64,000 nucleotides of DNA from Enterococcus_G camelliae (GTDB lineage: Bacteria; Bacillota; Bacilli; Lactobacillales; Enterococcaceae): NCBI RefSeq assembly GCF_042685105.1, contig NZ_JBHUMO010000033.1, positions 41,168-105,167 on the forward strand. The letters run 5' to 3'. Below, in pieces: positions 60,892 to 64,000 of this stretch (position 1 is the stretch's first letter; every line of letters starts with the position of its first letter). A program made the translations under genes and the position numbers. The notes below the pieces were generated by a model that saw only the letters and a list, made by a program, of their open reading frames with translations, ran no database searches and was not told the DNA's origin.

Positions 60892-61737
60892 TTACTTCGG
60901 GATAACAGGGACCCAGAGTTCGTGTCTTGGTTTATGCTTCGGACCGTAATAACATTCTATACACGGTAAATTTGCAAGTTCATACTCGGAGGTAGGGACC
61001 CACTCGGAATATAAACGTTTCCATGAATCCACTATGTTCGGAAAAACTGCCCATGTACTTGCGGGAATAATAAGCGTCTCCATATTTTCTGGGGATTCCC
61101 CATCGTATCTTACGCCCATAAAATAGGAAAATTGTTCATCTGTTATGGCGGCTTCTTTTCCGCAAACCCCCAGAAGGCTTTCAAGCGTGCATTTTGGATT
61201 TTCCCATGACATATCTACTAGTTCTTGTATAAATCCATCTTTTTTCGCAGTGTTCCAAAGCGTAGGGATTGTTTTAAATGCTCTGCTTGTTTTTACTGGC
61301 TTACTTTTTCCAACAATTCTTAATTCAAAATCAAGGTTTTCAATTCTGTACTCCATTTCGGTATCTCCTTTAATAGAAATTTGAAAGGAAATTCTGGGAA
61401 AGGCTTTTAACTGTACCCCTCTATTACGAGCATTGGAAGGGGTTACTCCATGCATTTTTTGAAAAGCACGTGAGAAAGTATCAGAAGAAGCATAACCATA
61501 TTTAATTGCCACATCAATGATCCGGATATCACTTTTTTGAATTTCAAATGCTGCGAGTGTTAACCGTCTACGTCTAATATATTCTGATAGCGATATACCT
61601 GAGATTGAAGAGAACATTCTTGAAAAATGAAACTCTGAACAATTAGCTGCTTTTGCAATCTCTTTGTAGTCTATTTCTTCATTCAAGCTATTTTCAATGT
61701 AGTTTAACGCATTGTTCATTCTTTCTAGCCAATCCAT
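60892..61737 (-). CDS. AraC/Rob-type regulator with GyrI-like effector domain
   Basis: 281 residues from ATG 61737 (AAAGGAAG site). N-terminal double helix-turn-helix (IAKAANCSEFHFSRMFSSIS; RIIDVAIKYGYASSDTFSRAF) and C-terminal GyrI/SOUL-like small-molecule-binding domain (FSYFMGVRYDGE; IIPASTWAVFPN). Rob-like proteins switch on drug or stress responses when they bind ligand. It is the only cargo gene between the terminal repeat and tnpR. Confidence 0.85.
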   Translation of the reverse strand: MDWLERMNNALNYIENSLNEEIDYKEIAKAANCSEFHFSRMFSSISGISLSEYIRRRRLTLAAFEIQKSDIRIIDVAIKYGYASSDTFSRAFQKMHGVTPSNARNRGVQLKAFPRISFQISIKGDTEMEYRIENLDFELRIVGKSKPVKTSRAFKTIPTLWNTAKKDGFIQELVDMSWENPKCTLESLLGVCGKEAAITDEQFSYFMGVRYDGESPENMETLIIPASTWAVFPNIVDSWKRLYSEWVPTSEYELANLPCIECYYGPKHKPRHELWVPVIPK

Positions 61738-61852
61738 AAATTTACTTCCTTTCAATATTTACTTTAAAACAAACTAGATAATAGTTGTCGACATTTCATG
61801 CCTAAAAATGTTGGTATCAAAAAAATAAACCTTTTGATAGAATCAGGACAAA

Positions 61853-62428
61853 CTATTTGTTTCCTTCCGATAGCCTTCTATATAATGAAGCCCTAGACAC
61901 ATTAGTAATTTCGCAAATTTGATTTACAGTCATACCGCCTTCTTTATATAGTTTTACTGCATAATTCATTCCTGCGTGATTTTTATGATATTTCTTTAAA
62001 CGACCCTTAAACTTCCCTTCTTTCCTAGCCAGCTCAATCCCTTCTCGTTGACGCATACGGATAAGATCTCGTTCTAATTGGTTCACACCAGCCATTACTG
62101 TAATTAAGAATTGGCTGTATGGATTATCCTCTGATAAATCTAGCCATGTATCCTTGAGTGATTTTAAGCTTGCCTTTTTCCTGCGTATTAAATCAATCAA
62201 TTCAAATAAGTTCTGCGTACTCCGAGTGATCCGAGTTAAGTCTGTAACATAAATAATGTCGCCTTCCTGTAAATCCTCTAACATTTTTTGAAGTTGCTCG
62301 CGATCCTTTGTTGCCCCAGAAACTTTTTCTTCAAAAATAGTATCCATACCGATTTCGTTTAATTGCTGAAATTGTCTTGAAGGATTTTGGCTAGTCAAAC
62401 TGATACGTATATAACCGATTTTTCGCAA
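61853..62428 (-). CDS. tnpR: Tn3-family serine resolvase TnpR
   Basis: 191 residues from TTG 62428 (GAGGTGA site), the length of the Tn1546 resolvase; the frame extends eight codons further. Catalytic Ser in IGYIRISLTSQNPSRQ (about residue 9), YVTDLTRITRSTQ with the catalytic Arg pair, GVNQLERDLIRMRQREGIEL E-helix, and a C-terminal Hin-type helix-turn-helix (MTVNQICEITNVSRASLYRR). Resolves cointegrates at res. Intact. Confidence 0.93.
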   Translation of the reverse strand: MRKIGYIRISLTSQNPSRQFQQLNEIGMDTIFEEKVSGATKDREQLQKMLEDLQEGDIIYVTDLTRITRSTQNLFELIDLIRRKKASLKSLKDTWLDLSEDNPYSQFLITVMAGVNQLERDLIRMRQREGIELARKEGKFKGRLKKYHKNHAGMNYAVKLYKEGGMTVNQICEITNVSRASLYRRLSEGNK

Positions 62429-62452
62429 AATATCACCTCGTTTTTGAGACAA

Positions 62453-62575
62453 GTCTTATGAGACACTCTTAACTATGATTTTATCAGTCTACTACACTCG
62501 TATCAATAGAGTACACTCTATTGGTATATAATTGTACTAATAAACTGAATAATTGCAGAGATAGGATGATACAAT
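62453..62575. promoter_or_regulatory. res region between tnpR and tnpA
   Basis: Between the divergent tnpR and tnpA genes, where res sites lie in this subfamily. Contains the palindrome CAATAGAGT-AC-ACTCTATTG (62504-62523), likely one resolvase subsite, and TATATAAT-like sequences for the two promoters. Subsite boundaries are not determined. Confidence 0.6.
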
Positions 62576-63899
62576 ATTAAAATTGCAAGGGGAAGAGAAT
62601 TACTTACGCCAGATCAAAGATTAGCTTTAATGCAAATTCCTGAAGATGAGTGGGTGCTAGGAATCTACTACACCTTTTCCAAGCAAGATTTAGAAATTAT
62701 AAATAAACGAAGAAAAGAAGAAAACCGGTTAGGGTTCACCGTTCAATTAGCTGTTCTTCGGTACCCCGGTTGGCCGTACACTCATATCAAAAGCATTCCT
62801 GATTCGGTCATACATTATATAACAAAACAAATCGGTGCCAGTCCATCTTCACTTAGTCTTTATCCTCAAAGAGAAAATACACTTTGGGATCATTTAAAAG
62901 AAATTCGAAGTGAATACGATTTTGTAACTTTTACCCTAAAAGAATACCGAATGACATTTAAGTATCTTCATCAATTAGCTTTGGAAAATGGTGATGCCGT
63001 TCATCTTCTACATGAATGTAACGACTTTCTAAGAAAAAACAAAATCATACTGCCTGCTTTCACTACACTTGAAAGTGTGGGAGGCAAGAGTAATGGCTGA
63101 AAAGAAGCTATTTAATATGGTGAATCAATCTCTTACAAATGAGCAAAAGGAAAAACTTGAAGAGAGCATTACATCGCAGCATCCATCAGAATCCAATAAA
63201 ACAATATTGGGTTGGTTAAAGGAACCACCTGGCCACCCTTCACCCGAAACATTTCTAAAAGTAATAGAACGACTCGAATACATACGAGGAATGGAATTAG
63301 AAACGGTACAAATTAGTCATTTACATCGCAATCGCTTGTTACAGCTATCTCGCTCAGGTTCAAGATATGAACCTTATGCATTCCGTGACTTTCAAGAAAG
63401 CAAACGATATTCAATATTAACCATCTATTTATTATATCTTACTCAGGAGTTAACGGATAAAGCATTTGAAATTCATGACAGACAAATACTCAGTCTATTA
63501 TCAAAAGGTCATAAGGCACAGGAAGAAATCCAGAAACAAAACGGTAAAAAGCTAAATGAGAAGGTTATACACTCTACGAACATCGGACAGGCTTTTATCA
63601 AAGCAAAACAGGAAAAGTTAGACGTTTTTGAAGTTCTAGAATCGATTATTGAATGGAATTCTTTTGTTTCTTCGGTGGAAGAAGCTCAAGAGCTTGCACG
63701 TCCTGCTGATTATGATTATTTAGACTTATTACAAAAACGATTCTATTCACTTAGAAAATATATACCAACGTTATTAAGAGTATTGGAATTTCAATCTACA
63801 AGGCAAATGAGCCACTTTTACAAGCTGTAGAGATTATCCGAGGAATGAACGAATCTGGGAAGCGAAAAGTACCTGAAAACTCACCGGTGGATTTTATGC
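62576..63899 (+). pseudogene. tnpA: Tn3-family transposase TnpA, frameshifted and truncated
   Basis: N-terminal about 440 of about 990 residues. The frame begins KIARGRELLTPDQRLALMQI, but the expected ATG (62576-62578) is ATT. A deletion near 63075 shifts the frame (TTLE to VWEARVMAEKKLF), and a one-base deletion near 63798 shifts it again (STR to ANEPLLQAVEIIRG). At 63899 the sequence passes abruptly into the direct repeat. The DDE catalytic domain is missing. Confidence 0.9.
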
Positions 63900-64000
63900 T
63901 TAATTGCAATATCAAATGCATAAAAAAATCAAAAAACCTTTATAGACAGCGAATTACTCAATAATCCAGTGTTACCAACGGTTTAACCCTTGTCTGGCAG
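63900..64000. repeat. 101-bp direct repeat, copy 2 (runs to window end)
   Basis: Same as 60498-60598 except for two substitutions. It interrupts tnpA and very likely continues beyond the window. Confidence 0.95.

Larger units (their letters stand above)
60753..63899 (+). mobile_element. Tn1546-like Tn3-family transposon, one end, truncated
   Basis: Order from the end inward: 38-bp terminal repeat, AraC-type regulator (minus), tnpR resolvase (minus), res region, tnpA (plus, truncated at 63899). The backbone proteins and the terminal repeat match Tn1546 as I know it, but the van cluster is absent and an AraC gene stands in its place. The other terminal repeat is not in the window. Confidence 0.85.

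Noticed and set aside
1..64000. rRNA, tRNA, tmRNA or CRISPR loci
   Set aside because: Read both strands for tRNA-like cloverleaf 3' ends, rRNA signatures and spacer arrays; none seen.

Overview
The window is from a low-GC Firmicute, and the core genes look enterococcal. Evidence: the pcrA-ligA-gatCAB-dgkB-rlmD order, PcrA and LigA of typical lactic-acid-bacterial length, a minimal TatAC system beside efeUOB, the comEA-EB-EC / holA / rpsT block, and a Tn1546-type Tn3 backbone. The species cannot be fixed from the sequence. The sequence is a draft scaffold: two 10-N gaps (20517-20526 and 21036-21045) fall inside insertion-sequence copies.

Layout. 1-2311: fructose operon fruR-fruK-fruA on the minus strand, fruA cut by the window edge. 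2455-3996: ClC chloride channel. 4129-14265: housekeeping block pcrA, ligA, gatCAB, dgkB, rlmD. 14266 to about 32650: an accessory island that starts right after the 3' end of rlmD (a known ICE target) and ends at an ohr gene whose start codon has been lost. The island holds (i) an intact, unrecognised three-gene operon (14536-17297) whose first product has ADP-ribosyltransferase-like sequence features and whose other two products look membrane-associated; (ii) the C-terminal stub of a large serine recombinase; (iii) an IS110-family element; (iv) three partial or broken ISL3-family copies; (v) a decayed operon ending in an intact PD-(D/E)XK nuclease, in which two consecutive genes carry in-frame TAG codons; (vi) pezAT toxin-antitoxin; (vii) an FNR-like regulator with a Ric-type repair protein, a P1B-type ATPase with an unusual CPG motif and an HMA metallochaperone, where two perfect FNR boxes sit 41.5 bp upstream of the predicted starts; (viii) a graveyard with GrpB, HsdM and RlmD-tail fragments and one intact small P-loop kinase.

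32652-60365 is core-like again: Ohr, quinone oxidoreductase, PucR-type regulator, old-yellow-enzyme-family enoate reductase, AbrB-type membrane protein, the Fur-controlled tatAC / efeUOB iron-uptake pair (EfeB is the Tat substrate), ClbS/DfsB, AlkD / macrodomain / YbaK operon, an iron-type alcohol dehydrogenase, a glutamine-type ABC transporter with an aminotransferase, a LysM cell-wall protein, ACT/UPF0210/HAD operon, the competence genes comEA-EB-EC, holA and rpsT.

60498-64000: a 101-bp direct repeat (two mismatches between copies) flanks a Tn1546-like transposon end. That element has a 38-bp terminal inverted repeat, an AraC/Rob-type regulator where Tn1546 carries van genes, an intact TnpR resolvase, a res region, and a tnpA broken by two frameshifts, an ATT at the start position and truncation at the second repeat copy.
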